Shown here: piece after piece, positions 17,432-27,040 of the stretch | How positions within the stretch are numbered: position 1 is the stretch's first letter | Layout: every line of letters begins with the position of its first letter | NCBI GenBank assembly: GCA_045616665.1 | Contig: JAZLHE010000046.1 | Span: 1 to 64,000, forward strand | Reading direction: 5' to 3' | DNA: 64,000 nt | From: RUG11690 sp045616665 | GTDB lineage: Bacteria; Bacteroidota; Bacteroidia; Bacteroidales; WCHB1-69 | Position numbers and translations under genes: made by a program | The notes under the pieces: model-generated | The model's input: the letters and a program-made list of their open reading frames with translations, nothing else | What the model was told of the DNA's origin: nothing | Database searches by the model: none

Positions 17432-18867
17432 TATTTTTTCAATTTATAAATAGAAGAAATTTTGGTTTGAAATTTTTTGAATAACTTGATATAAGTTTCA
17501 GCGGACATTATACTGGAATCGACCGTGGCTTTATACGTTAGCACAATACATATCGGTATGAGCACCAATGTTGCCAACCAAACGCCAACGAAAGCAGAGA
17601 CTTGCCCTGTTTTAGCCAAATTCTTTCCGAAGGCGGACAACATAAAATAGAAAGTGAAAAATCCCACCGTAATCACCAAAGGAATACCGATTCCTCCTTT
17701 GCGAATGATGGAACCCAATGGCGCACCAATAAAAAAGAATAAAAGACAAGCCAATGAAAACGTAAACTTATTGTAATATTCCACCTGGTACGAATACATC
17801 GATAAATTTCTATAATAGACATCCTCTTTTGCAAACTTAACCGAAGTAGCCATAGACTCAGCATTAACCTTAGCTTTGGCAAAAGCGGCAACCCGATGTT
17901 CTTTTGTCAAGTTGAGCAACGTATCCACCCGCATTATCGGTTTCAACGTATCTCTATCGACCACAAGATTACTAAAATAATAAAAACTACCGATAAATCC
18001 CCGTGAAACATCACGTTGCGCGTTTTGAACTTGCACCTGCAGCGTATCAATTTTTTCCGCCAACATTCTTAACGGCATAGTCTGCTGCGAAGAGGCGAAA
18101 AATTCTTCATCTTCGGCGGTCAATTCAAAAGAAGACAAATCAAAGCGCTTATATTGCTCCTTAAATGTCGCACGACTCAGCGGCATTGATGCGGTATGAC
18201 TATCCATATTAACACTCTCATCCCAAAAATAACCATCTTTCAAAATAAAAAGGAGCGACTTTTCATCATCAGTCATAATCATTTTTCCAGATTTCGCATA
18301 GGTCATCGTAACATTTCCCTGATGTCGTGAATGGTCGTAAATAAGCACGTCCTCTATAGTTTGATTATCTTTTTTCTTGCTGCCGATACGAATCGTAATA
18401 TCATCAAAACCATTATAAAACACGCCACTTTCAATATTCAAGGCAGGTTTTTGCTCCTGAACGCTATAAATCAAGGTGCGCAGTTTTAGATTGGCTACAG
18501 GGATAACCTTATCGGAATACCAGAAGGCAAAGATCGTAATCAATACCGCTAAAATTGCCAATGGGGTCATCATTTTGCTAATGGAAACACCTGCCGACTT
18601 GAAAGCGACCACTTCAAGCCGTTCACCCATATTTCCGAAAGTCATCAGCGAAGCTAGTAACACAGCCAACGGCAGGGCCATATTCATCAATGTTCCTGCC
18701 GCATAAAACATAAATTCTAAAAGAATATGAATTTCCAACCCTTTGCCGACCAAATCATCCACATACTTCCACAAAAACTGCATAAGAAGGATGAAAACGG
18801 CCACAAAAAAGGTCAAGACCAAAGGTCCTACAAAATTTCTAATAATATAACGATAGGCAATTTTCAC
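17431..18867 (-). CDS. LptF/LptG-family permease
   Basis: The 478-residue protein has N-terminal membrane helices (about 12-32, 50-80, 100-125), a large periplasmic beta-jellyroll region (about 130-350) and further helices at 355-455, the layout of YjgP/YjgQ (LptF/G) permeases of the lipopolysaccharide export complex. The NMGERLEVVAFKSAGVS segment is the characteristic coupling helix. Which of LptF or LptG it is cannot be decided. It is nine bases downstream of the transketolase N-terminal gene. Confidence 0.9.
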   Translation of the reverse strand: MKIAYRYIIRNFVGPLVLTFFVAVFILLMQFLWKYVDDLVGKGLEIHILLEFMFYAAGTLMNMALPLAVLLASLMTFGNMGERLEVVAFKSAGVSISKMMTPLAILAVLITIFAFWYSDKVIPVANLKLRTLIYSVQEQKPALNIESGVFYNGFDDITIRIGSKKKDNQTIEDVLIYDHSRHQGNVTMTYAKSGKMIMTDDEKSLLFILKDGYFWDESVNMDSHTASMPLSRATFKEQYKRFDLSSFELTAEDEEFFASSQQTMPLRMLAEKIDTLQVQVQNAQRDVSRGFIGSFYYFSNLVVDRDTLKPIMRVDTLLNLTKEHRVAAFAKAKVNAESMATSVKFAKEDVYYRNLSMYSYQVEYYNKFTFSLACLLFFFIGAPLGSIIRKGGIGIPLVITVGFFTFYFMLSAFGKNLAKTGQVSAFVGVWLATLVLIPICIVLTYKATVDSSIMSAETYIKLFKKFQTKISSIYKLKK

Positions 18868-18876
18868 AACAACAGT

Positions 18877-19722
18877 TTAGAAATCGCCTAAAGTTTCCGG
18901 TAACTGAGACAAAGCCGCTGCCGCTTGTTCATCGTTAGGTGGCGTTCCATGCCACTTGTGAGTTCCCATCATAAAGTCAACGCCCATACCCATTTCGGTT
19001 TTCATAACAACGACCACAGGTTGTCCCTTATGCAGTTCGTTTTTGGCCTTTTTCAAGCCTTCTACGACCTCTTCCATCTTGTTGCCGTCCATTTGCACCA
19101 CTTTCCAATTGAAAGCCTCAAATTTGGCAACAATGTTCTCCAAAGAACAAACTTCATCCGTAGGACCATCAATTTGCTTACCATTATAGTCAACAGTAGC
19201 AATTAAATTATCAACGCCTTTGTCTCCGGCAAACATAATGGCTTCCCAGACTTGACCTTCCTGCAATTCACCATCGCCAGTCAATGCGTAAACCACGTGA
19301 TTATCCCCATTTAATTTTTTAGCCAGGGCAGCTCCAATAGAAACTGACAATCCTTGCCCAAGAGAACCCGAAGCAATTCTAATTCCAGGAAGATTTTCCG
19401 CAGGAGTTGGATGCCCTTGGAGTCTTGTTCCGAATTTACGGAAAGTAGCCAATTCCGAAACAGGAAAATAACCTCGGTGGGCCATCACACTATACAACAC
19501 AGGTGTTAAATGACCATTGGAAATGAAAAACATATCTTCACCATTGCCATTTTTAGTAAAATGCTGCGGATCAATATCCATAATTTCGAAATAGAGCGCA
19601 GTCAAAAAATCAGCACAACCCAATGAGCCACCGGGATGACCTGACTGTACGGCATGTACCATTCTAATAATATCTCTTCTTACCTGTGCGGCAATATCTT
19701 TTAATTCGCTTATCGTTGCCAT
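18877..19722 (-). CDS. Transketolase N-terminal subunit
   Basis: The 281 residues cover only the first, thiamine-diphosphate-binding part of transketolase: HAVQSGHPGGSLG (23-35), ASGSLGQGLS, TGDGELQEGQVWEA (the TPP/Mg motif) and DYNGKQIDGP. In split transketolases the pyrimidine-binding and C-terminal domains are a separate protein, usually the next gene. Here the next gene is the LptF/G permease, so the partner is elsewhere in the genome or absent. The enzyme would act in the non-oxidative pentose phosphate pathway. It starts 11 bases after the HIT gene. Confidence 0.9.
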   Translation of the reverse strand: MATISELKDIAAQVRRDIIRMVHAVQSGHPGGSLGCADFLTALYFEIMDIDPQHFTKNGNGEDMFFISNGHLTPVLYSVMAHRGYFPVSELATFRKFGTRLQGHPTPAENLPGIRIASGSLGQGLSVSIGAALAKKLNGDNHVVYALTGDGELQEGQVWEAIMFAGDKGVDNLIATVDYNGKQIDGPTDEVCSLENIVAKFEAFNWKVVQMDGNKMEEVVEGLKKAKNELHKGQPVVVVMKTEMGMGVDFMMGTHKWHGTPPNDEQAAAALSQLPETLGDF

Positions 19723-19733
19723 AACTCAAATGT

Positions 19734-20135
19734 TTATTTATTGAAACAAGCTGCAATAGCGGCAGCGGTATTCTCAAACTCTTCTTCAGATAATTTAACG
19801 CGTTCTTTCTTAAAATCCAAATCACCCACATTATTAATTGGAACGAGATGGATATGGGTATGAGGAACATCGAGACCGATAACCGCAACACCTATGCGCT
19901 TACAGGGCACCGCACTTTCAACAGCGCGAGCCACCTTTTTGGCAAAGACCATCATTTCAGCAATGGTAGCGTCATCCAAATCAAAAATATAATCATTTTG
20001 GACTTTGGGCACTACCAAAGTATGTCCTTTCGCCAATGGACTAATATCCAAAAAAGAATAGAACTTGTCGTTTTCCGCCACTTTATAGGAAGGGATTTCA
20101 CCCTTGATAATTTTAGTAAAAATTGTTTCTTCCAT
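19734..20135 (-). CDS. HIT-family nucleotide hydrolase
   Basis: The 133-residue protein begins with the HINT-type opening (FTKIIKGEIPSYKVAEND) and carries the histidine triad HTHIHLVP near residues 111-118. HINT-like proteins hydrolyse nucleoside phosphoramidates or AMP-linked substrates in the cytosol; the physiological substrate is not known. It is five bases downstream of greA, a common Bacteroidota pairing. Confidence 0.93.
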   Translation of the reverse strand: MEETIFTKIIKGEIPSYKVAENDKFYSFLDISPLAKGHTLVVPKVQNDYIFDLDDATIAEMMVFAKKVARAVESAVPCKRIGVAVIGLDVPHTHIHLVPINNVGDLDFKKERVKLSEEEFENTAAAIAACFNK

Positions 20136-20140
20136 AATAA

Positions 20141-20614
20141 TTATCTTGAAACATCCATTATTTCCAATTTAATAATGCCAACAGGCACCTTTACTTCCAC
20201 AACATCCCCCTTTTGCTTTCCAATCAAAGCTTTTGCGATAGGCGAAGTTACTGAAATCTTAGCAGTTTTGAGATCTGATTCAGACTCCGGAACAAGCGTA
20301 TAGGACATCACAGAATTATTTTGCAAATTTTTCACCTGCACTTTCGAATAAATCAAAATCTTTGAAACGTCAATCTTTGATTCATCGAGAATACGGGCAT
20401 TGGCAACAATATTTTTTAATTTAGCGATTTTCAGTTCCAACAACCCCTGGGCTTCCTTGGCAGCGTCATATTCTGCATTTTCTGAAAGATCACCTTTATC
20501 ACGAGCCTCAGCAATGGCAGCTGAAATTTTAGGTCTCTCCACCGTTTCCAACTGCTTAAGTTCCTCCTTCAATTGCTCGAGACTTTCTTTTGAATAATAT
20601 TTTATCGAATCCAT
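20141..20614 (-). CDS. greA: Transcription elongation factor GreA
   Basis: GreA enters the RNA polymerase secondary channel and stimulates cleavage of backtracked RNA. The 157 residues show the N-terminal coiled coil with the acidic tip (RDKGDLSENAEYDAAKEAQG, about 38-57) and the C-terminal FKBP-like domain (SVTSPIAKALIGKQKGDVVEVKVP). Size and order match the family. It is the first gene of the run greA-HIT-transketolase-LptF/G-glycosyltransferase-dxs, all within a few bases of each other. Confidence 0.96.
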   Translation of the reverse strand: MDSIKYYSKESLEQLKEELKQLETVERPKISAAIAEARDKGDLSENAEYDAAKEAQGLLELKIAKLKNIVANARILDESKIDVSKILIYSKVQVKNLQNNSVMSYTLVPESESDLKTAKISVTSPIAKALIGKQKGDVVEVKVPVGIIKLEIMDVSR

Positions 20615-20639
20615 ATTAGTAATTTTAGATTTCTTTATA

Positions 20640-20668
20640 CAAATAAAAGAGGCTTACTTAAAAGCCCC
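20640..20668 (-). terminator. Intrinsic terminator after PorV-like gene
   Basis: On the minus strand GGGGCTT and AAGCCTC form a seven-base stem (one G-T pair) followed by TTTTATTT. It lies between the end of the PorV-like gene at 20700 and the start of greA, separating the two transcription units. Confidence 0.65.
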
Positions 20669-20699
20669 TTTTTATTTAAGTAATATTGCTGAGAATAAA

Positions 20700-21911
20700 T
20701 TATAAAGCTAACTTAATGCTGACATAGTGATTACCTCTCCATTGATTGGTAAATCTATAAGCATAATCAATGAACAATTTCTGATCACCCTTATCTTTCT
20801 TAACCAATGGAATACCAACTGAACAACCCACTGATGGACCAGCATAGATAGATTCAGGATTTACACCAGTGATAGCAGTGATTCTTTCAGGATGAGCAGC
20901 ATCGGCTTTTTCAACGCCAAAGCTTTCAATGCTATAACCCACACGTACCATAAAATATTGTTTGAAACCATATTCCAAACCAAGAGCAAAGATATCTCTT
21001 GAATAAGAATTAGCGGTGAAAGAACCAGCGATAGTCAAACGGTGATCTGCATCGTTACGAGTCAAACCTTCATCTTTTCTTTCTTCTTTAGACATATCTT
21101 TGTAGATACCGCCAAAGAACAAGAAATCGTAAGAAAGACCCATTGTCAACAAGGTAGGCATTTCATATTCGGCACTTCTTGTTTCCAAGGTTTGTTCGTG
21201 GTCTGAATTGGTAATCGTAGCTCTTTGCATAATACCGTCACCTTTATAGCTGATAGGAAGACCGATATTCTTCAAAGTAACGCCGATTTTGAAGTTTTCG
21301 TATGGACCTGCCAAATATTGAACACCAGCGTCGATAGCAACACCGATTGCCTTCAAGTCGGAAATGTTTTCATCAACTACTCTTACGCTAACACCACCGT
21401 GAATATACTGGTTAAATGATTTAGCATAATGAAGACCAATATTGAAGTAACTGGGGGTAAAGGTACCCATATTTCCTTCTGGTTGTTCAACGGTAGTAAT
21501 GTTCACATCACCGAAATTCATAATCATAGCAGAGATACCCAACACACCAAAATCTTTAATTTTACGGCCCGTGGCTTTATCTCTTTTAGCCAAAGATTGA
21601 CAAATGGCGAGAGAATTAATATTCATACCTGCTCCAGAACCAACCAGATACTGGGTTCTTGAAAAACCCAGTTCTGTTTTGTTCACGAAAGCAATACCAG
21701 CGACATTAGAGAAAACTGATTCCATACCGCGGATTTCTGCCACACCAGCATTTCCCCAACCGTTAGTTTTTGCCCAAGGGTCAATAAGCAAGCCTGATGC
21801 ACCCGCTTGACCTGCACGGTCTCTATTACCAGCGAACGATTGTCCCGCATAGGAAAGAAGACCTATAACTGCGCAAATGATAAATGTCTTATATATTCTA
21901 TTCATAGTCAT
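20700..21911 (-). CDS. PorV/PorQ-family outer-membrane protein
   Basis: The 403-residue protein has a signal peptide (about 1-28) and the family opening QAGASGLLIDPWAKTNGWGNAG...ESVFSNVAG, followed by alternating beta strands such as DFGVLGISAMIMNFGDV and the closing FIDYAYRFTNQW. This matches the PorV/PorQ family of 14-stranded outer-membrane barrels. PorV proper is the shuttle of type IX secretion and PorQ has a related role; this is probably a paralogue, since it sits behind a giant secreted protein. It is 28 bases downstream of that gene. An internal ATG at 21905 is an alternative start. Confidence 0.85.
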   Translation of the reverse strand: MTMNRIYKTFIICAVIGLLSYAGQSFAGNRDRAGQAGASGLLIDPWAKTNGWGNAGVAEIRGMESVFSNVAGIAFVNKTELGFSRTQYLVGSGAGMNINSLAICQSLAKRDKATGRKIKDFGVLGISAMIMNFGDVNITTVEQPEGNMGTFTPSYFNIGLHYAKSFNQYIHGGVSVRVVDENISDLKAIGVAIDAGVQYLAGPYENFKIGVTLKNIGLPISYKGDGIMQRATITNSDHEQTLETRSAEYEMPTLLTMGLSYDFLFFGGIYKDMSKEERKDEGLTRNDADHRLTIAGSFTANSYSRDIFALGLEYGFKQYFMVRVGYSIESFGVEKADAAHPERITAITGVNPESIYAGPSVGCSVGIPLVKKDKGDQKLFIDYAYRFTNQWRGNHYVSIKLAL

Positions 21912-21939
21912 AATTTTTAAAAGTTATCGATAACGCGTT

Positions 21940-24900
21940 TTAGAATGCATTTAAGTCGGTTGGACGCATAGCACAGAAGAATCTCAGGGTTCTTTCACCA
22001 ACGCCAGGAGCCTTAACGTGGATGATGTAAACACCACCAGCAACAGGAATATTAGCGTGGTTCTTCAAATCCCAATCAATATAGGTAGTAGCTCCTTCAG
22101 CAGATTTCTTACTCAAGGTACGAACAAGTGTACCGTTGGAAGTGTAAATAGAAACCTCACACGGAGCCGGCAAGTTAACAATCTTGACGTAAGTTTCAAG
22201 AGCAGTATGTTCATACATTGAGAATCCATAATAAGGATTCGGAACAATGTTGATGTCTTGCAACATTTCGTCATGATATTGTTGAGTAGTATTGATAACA
22301 GGCGCTAAATCAGCCGTAGAGAATGAATACAATGGGAAACCATCGTTTTGGATTGTACCGTGGTCTTGTTCATATAAAGCACGTTGTTCATCACTAAACC
22401 AACGAGATTTATATCTCATATATGGACGAGAAACGCGGATTTTAACGGTAGCGTCATTACCAGGTTCAAGCCACTTATCTTCATAACCGGCATAAGGCAT
22501 AGAGATAGATGTCCACATTACATTATTGAACACCTGCATTTTAACGGCCTTACGTTGTGGACGACTCAAAACTGTATCTGAAGCAATTGAAGAGAACTTC
22601 GCAGCCAACCATTCGCATTCATCGTATGGACCACATTCATAATAATCGTAGGTTGTTACACCATCAGATCCATAAACCGGCTGGTCACCATTAACGAAGT
22701 CACGAATCACACCACCATGTTTGTATTTAGTATGCGCACCAGCCGCAGAAACACTACCGGCACCATCACGTTTAGAATCATTATCATTGTAATTACGAGA
22801 TGCCGACTTGGTTTCATACTGAATTGGAGCAGTATTACCTGAACTACTGCATACATATAAGAAATGACGTCCGCCAAAGGCAGGTTCGGGCATTTCTGAA
22901 ATAGCGTGTGGAGAATCAACACCATGGTCGATCATTGCGTAAGAATTCCACATAGCGGTATATTCGGCTTCAGACAAGATAGTAATTTCTCCTGTCTCAG
23001 GATCGGTAAAGTAAGCATAATTAGTAGTAGGATTGAAAATCATATCATCACCGTTATTCAAGGTATCCAATGAATTTTCAGCAAACATAATATTCAATCT
23101 TTCACCGGTTTCAATATTGATGGCATAACCTGGGAACCAACCAAAACCGGTTTCTTGGCCTGCAATGGGATTAGCTTCTATATTACCATTCTTATCAACA
23201 GAAGGATGCTTCTTAGGTTCATGACGTACGTTGTCGCCAAATTCGGTGTGAACATAACCATCTTCACCGGCTCCGGCTTCCAATACAAGACAACGAGTCC
23301 ATTTACTCTTATCGGCAGTCACAACAACATCAACAGAATAGAGGTTGGTCATCGTCATATTATGTCCCATAGCCCATCTTTCCTGTTCTTTAGAGACGTG
23401 AATGGTTTGAGGAACATAGTTGGTATAAGCATTTGTTTTAATAAGTTCAGCGAAGTTATAATAACGTGGTGTTGGATAAACATCCTTTGGATAATAAACC
23501 GTATCAGGTTTAACCAAGCATGCCTTCACACCGCCCGAATAAGGTGAAGTAATCACGTATGGAGCCCAAGTACCATAAATCATAGATTCAAATTGACCTG
23601 TAGGATCTTTGAAAGCACGCATACATTGGCTATTGAATGGAGCTTCTTCACCGTTAGGAGGAAGAATTTCGCAGGCATCTTCATTTCTGAATTTCATATA
23701 TTCATTTTCAGCACCGTCTTGTTGAGCACCCCAATCCTCCCAGTTTCCAGAGGCCTGAGTGCCAGAACGAATCCAGTTGCTTGGATATTCGCCTTCGGCA
23801 TCCATTTGACCCCAGAACCAAGGTTCAGATTCATTTTGGAATGAAATTGAAGAACCGAGATAAGTAACTTGACCGGCCATCATCATACCGCCAGAAGTAA
23901 CATCGGTACCCGTACCGCATTGCTGCAACCAACGCAATTGACTATCATCCAAAATTTCAAATGGTTTATTGACAATGGAAATAGACAAACCCAATTCCAT
24001 AAACAACTGCTCAGTAGCTACACTAATATTAAAATTAGACGTATCAACAGGTTTTGAAATGTTGAATGTATCCAACAAATAGGCGTATAAATCTTCTTGG
24101 GAAGAGAAACTCTTACCACTAACACCGGTAATGCTCAAAACCCATCTGGTTTCGTCGTTAACTTCATCAGCATTTTTAACGAATTTCACTTCATAATCCA
24201 AAGGTTTAACCTGCAACGGATCAATTACGCTAATAGCCAAAGGACCATAGTTGCTCTTATAAGTTACAGGACCAGCAGAGAAATCACCACTATTACCAGC
24301 TAAGATTTTATCTCTACTTTCATCAGAAAGTTCAAGAACGAAACCACCGTTACCTTGACCTTCCACGCGAGTAATCTGAGGTTGGGTACCGTATGCACAC
24401 AACTTGTCAATATCAACACCTGTTGGCTTGGGGCTATGCGGAATAGCAGAAATAACCTTAATATTTCTACGACCAGCCAAATATGGAGTCTTTTGACCTT
24501 TCAAGCCATCGGTTACTTGCTCGTCAATTGAGAATGGGGCATATTCATTGTAAGCGTAAGCAATAACCATAAAATAATAGGTTTTATGGTTAACCAAAGT
24601 AGAGTTGGTACCTGTGGCAAATTTATCTTCCGTAATCTTGAAAGTACGTTGAATACCTGCATTGGCACCATTAACTTTTTCAACGGCAACATTAGTATTC
24701 AATGCCTGATCAAATTCCCAGTTCACCAGCTGACCCACAGGAGTGCCATCATTTCTAAAGTTAACAATATCACATTGTGCAATCAAACGAACCTTGTCAA
24801 GGTTACCGATATCAGCAACACTAACATCCTTGCTGGCAACCTGATAAATCTGATAACCTTCAAATTTATATTTATTGCTGCCCTCGGGATATTCAATATA

Positions 24901-27000
24901 AACAGATTTTACAGCAGTGACTGAATCCAAAACTTGCTGTCCAGGATGTTCAGGATCTTCTCTATAGAAATACTGCGTATATGTAGAATCCGTGGTATAA
25001 CCTTCGTCAATTTGAGGATCAACTTCTGAATAAGATTCATCCTTGTTGTTGGAATCTTCTCTATCATTAGTCAAATACATAATCAATTCATTTTCATATT
25101 CCTTGATAGTAACATCAGGAGCGTCTGGACCATCCAATACCTTGAAGCAGTTTTCGAACAGAGCCTGACACTTGTCATCAGCAACCTTCAATAATTCAAC
25201 AGACTGCCAAGCACCGCCTGAATAGGAACGAGCCCAAGGAATACCAACGGTAATGTAGTTAACAGCACCACGTCTCAAGGTGAAAGGACCAGCAGACTGC
25301 ATAAAACGTCTGTCGCCAGGTTGGTCATCGGCAACGGTTTCTTCAACCCAACCACGGCTACCGCCCCACATAGGATCTTGGGCATTGAACATATCACGTT
25401 GAACAGGATCTTCGATACCCCAGTTACAAGGGTCGGTAGTACCAGGGAACATAAAGTCACATTCAGGACCGTCAACACCCTGGCCAGAACCAGCGTATGC
25501 CAATGAACCGTAGGTCATACGACGACCATCTCTCCAATAACCACGAAGCATATTGTAATAGTCAACAGCCTTGCTTGGGTCACCACGGTTAGTATTATCG
25601 TTATTATGGAATACGAAACGTCTCATACCGAAACGCTCATTATTAGCGATACTATCACCAAAGTTTACACCATTAATGGCAAATTGGTCATTTGAATATT
25701 GACTTTTCAAGAATTTGTCACAATACAACTTGTTAGCCACTGTACCAGTAACACCGGCCTCATTCAAATCGAATGCAGGGTTATCACGACCGATAAGTTC
25801 ACCCGTTGAATCATCTTCCATATAGTCGGGATCAATATAAGGACCTTGGAAGAAGTCAACACCAACCGCAGGAGGATTGGCACCATAGTGTTGAGCCAAA
25901 CCTGCACCATCGGTAGCAGAACCGTTGTAGCAATATCCCAAACCACGAGCGACATCACAACCAACATAGTCATCATAAGCATAACCCAAATCAGGGTCAA
26001 CCCACTGTGAGAAGAAGGTCTTATTCAAGTTAGTCGTAGATCTGTTGATGATTTCATAGGAATAGAAAGTCATATTATTCAAGTCATCGTTAGTTTGAAA
26101 AGCGAAAGCCTGAGCACGAATTTCCAAACCGATAGCTGCACCTCCTGTTTCGGTGTGAGCATTACCCTTATCATTAAAGATCCAGAACAATGTTTCATCA
26201 CCTTTTAATACGTGGTCGGCATAAACCATACCATCAATACCGATTGAATTGGCGTAGGCAGGAAATTCATTGATACGTTCTTGTTCGTAAGGAACAGGAA
26301 GTAAACCGTGAGCAGCTCTTGATTTATTAGCTTCTGTCCAAGGGCACAAATCATTGTCGATATCGTAGTAAGGATAGTCACCATTTTCAGGGTCATACTC
26401 AAAGTTGCCATTGACATCTTTAAATGGAGCCAAATAGAATGACTGTTTCTTGTTATCATAATCACCGTGAGCAGGCCAATTCTTAATGGCTTGAGATGGA
26501 TTAGGAACAGAATGATTATGCGTGTTATAAATATTAATATGTTCATCAACTTCGGCACGAGTCATCTTAAACATCTTATCCCAAGCAGCACAATCCTCTT
26601 GAGAGATTTCAGCCAAACCATCTACTGACAGAGGGCCTGTCCAAAAGTCATCACCGACCTGACGGAAACGAACGGCCGCCAACTTGATTTGGTTGTTATC
26701 ATCCAAACCACCAATCCACAAAGCGGCAGCGAACATAGAACATTTACCGGAACCCTTAGGAACTTCATATTCTGCCAACTCCTTATTCCACATTGTACCA
26801 TTGGTTTCGATGTAGGCACGAACATTATTGATTGTTAACTCATTTGAGTTGGTTGCAGACAAACACTGGGCTGAACCAGCCTTAGCAGTTGCCTTTGCCC
26901 GTTTAGCAGGATCACCGACCCATCTTTCCGCTTGCATGGTTCCACTTGCAAGCAGAAGTAAAAGAGCTATCAAAAACAAACTTTTTACTGTATTCTTCAT
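21940..27000 (-). CDS. Giant secreted surface protein with C-terminal sorting-like domain, 1686 aa
   Basis: A signal peptide (residues 1-24, ending MQA) leads into a long beta-rich protein with many Asn/Asp/Tyr-rich segments and few lysine clusters. The last 90 residues have the pattern of FlgD-Ig or type IX sorting domains: VKIVNLPAPCEVSIYTSNG, VRTLSKKSAEG, IDWDLKNHANIPVAGGVYIIHV. It ends ALRPTDLNAF-like rather than with the usual basic end of a type A signal, so the exact sorting class is unsure. It lies between a TonB receptor and a PorV-like protein. Function unknown; no enzymatic domain was recognised. Confidence 0.75.
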   Translation of the reverse strand: MKNTVKSLFLIALLLLLASGTMQAERWVGDPAKRAKATAKAGSAQCLSATNSNELTINNVRAYIETNGTMWNKELAEYEVPKGSGKCSMFAAALWIGGLDDNNQIKLAAVRFRQVGDDFWTGPLSVDGLAEISQEDCAAWDKMFKMTRAEVDEHINIYNTHNHSVPNPSQAIKNWPAHGDYDNKKQSFYLAPFKDVNGNFEYDPENGDYPYYDIDNDLCPWTEANKSRAAHGLLPVPYEQERINEFPAYANSIGIDGMVYADHVLKGDETLFWIFNDKGNAHTETGGAAIGLEIRAQAFAFQTNDDLNNMTFYSYEIINRSTTNLNKTFFSQWVDPDLGYAYDDYVGCDVARGLGYCYNGSATDGAGLAQHYGANPPAVGVDFFQGPYIDPDYMEDDSTGELIGRDNPAFDLNEAGVTGTVANKLYCDKFLKSQYSNDQFAINGVNFGDSIANNERFGMRRFVFHNNDNTNRGDPSKAVDYYNMLRGYWRDGRRMTYGSLAYAGSGQGVDGPECDFMFPGTTDPCNWGIEDPVQRDMFNAQDPMWGGSRGWVEETVADDQPGDRRFMQSAGPFTLRRGAVNYITVGIPWARSYSGGAWQSVELLKVADDKCQALFENCFKVLDGPDAPDVTIKEYENELIMYLTNDREDSNNKDESYSEVDPQIDEGYTTDSTYTQYFYREDPEHPGQQVLDSVTAVKSVYIEYPEGSNKYKFEGYQIYQVASKDVSVADIGNLDKVRLIAQCDIVNFRNDGTPVGQLVNWEFDQALNTNVAVEKVNGANAGIQRTFKITEDKFATGTNSTLVNHKTYYFMVIAYAYNEYAPFSIDEQVTDGLKGQKTPYLAGRRNIKVISAIPHSPKPTGVDIDKLCAYGTQPQITRVEGQGNGGFVLELSDESRDKILAGNSGDFSAGPVTYKSNYGPLAISVIDPLQVKPLDYEVKFVKNADEVNDETRWVLSITGVSGKSFSSQEDLYAYLLDTFNISKPVDTSNFNISVATEQLFMELGLSISIVNKPFEILDDSQLRWLQQCGTGTDVTSGGMMMAGQVTYLGSSISFQNESEPWFWGQMDAEGEYPSNWIRSGTQASGNWEDWGAQQDGAENEYMKFRNEDACEILPPNGEEAPFNSQCMRAFKDPTGQFESMIYGTWAPYVITSPYSGGVKACLVKPDTVYYPKDVYPTPRYYNFAELIKTNAYTNYVPQTIHVSKEQERWAMGHNMTMTNLYSVDVVVTADKSKWTRCLVLEAGAGEDGYVHTEFGDNVRHEPKKHPSVDKNGNIEANPIAGQETGFGWFPGYAINIETGERLNIMFAENSLDTLNNGDDMIFNPTTNYAYFTDPETGEITILSEAEYTAMWNSYAMIDHGVDSPHAISEMPEPAFGGRHFLYVCSSSGNTAPIQYETKSASRNYNDNDSKRDGAGSVSAAGAHTKYKHGGVIRDFVNGDQPVYGSDGVTTYDYYECGPYDECEWLAAKFSSIASDTVLSRPQRKAVKMQVFNNVMWTSISMPYAGYEDKWLEPGNDATVKIRVSRPYMRYKSRWFSDEQRALYEQDHGTIQNDGFPLYSFSTADLAPVINTTQQYHDEMLQDINIVPNPYYGFSMYEHTALETYVKIVNLPAPCEVSIYTSNGTLVRTLSKKSAEGATTYIDWDLKNHANIPVAGGVYIIHVKAPGVGERTLRFFCAMRPTDLNAF

Positions 27001-27040
27001 GATATATATTTTTTATTTTTATCAAACTTTACAAGAAATA

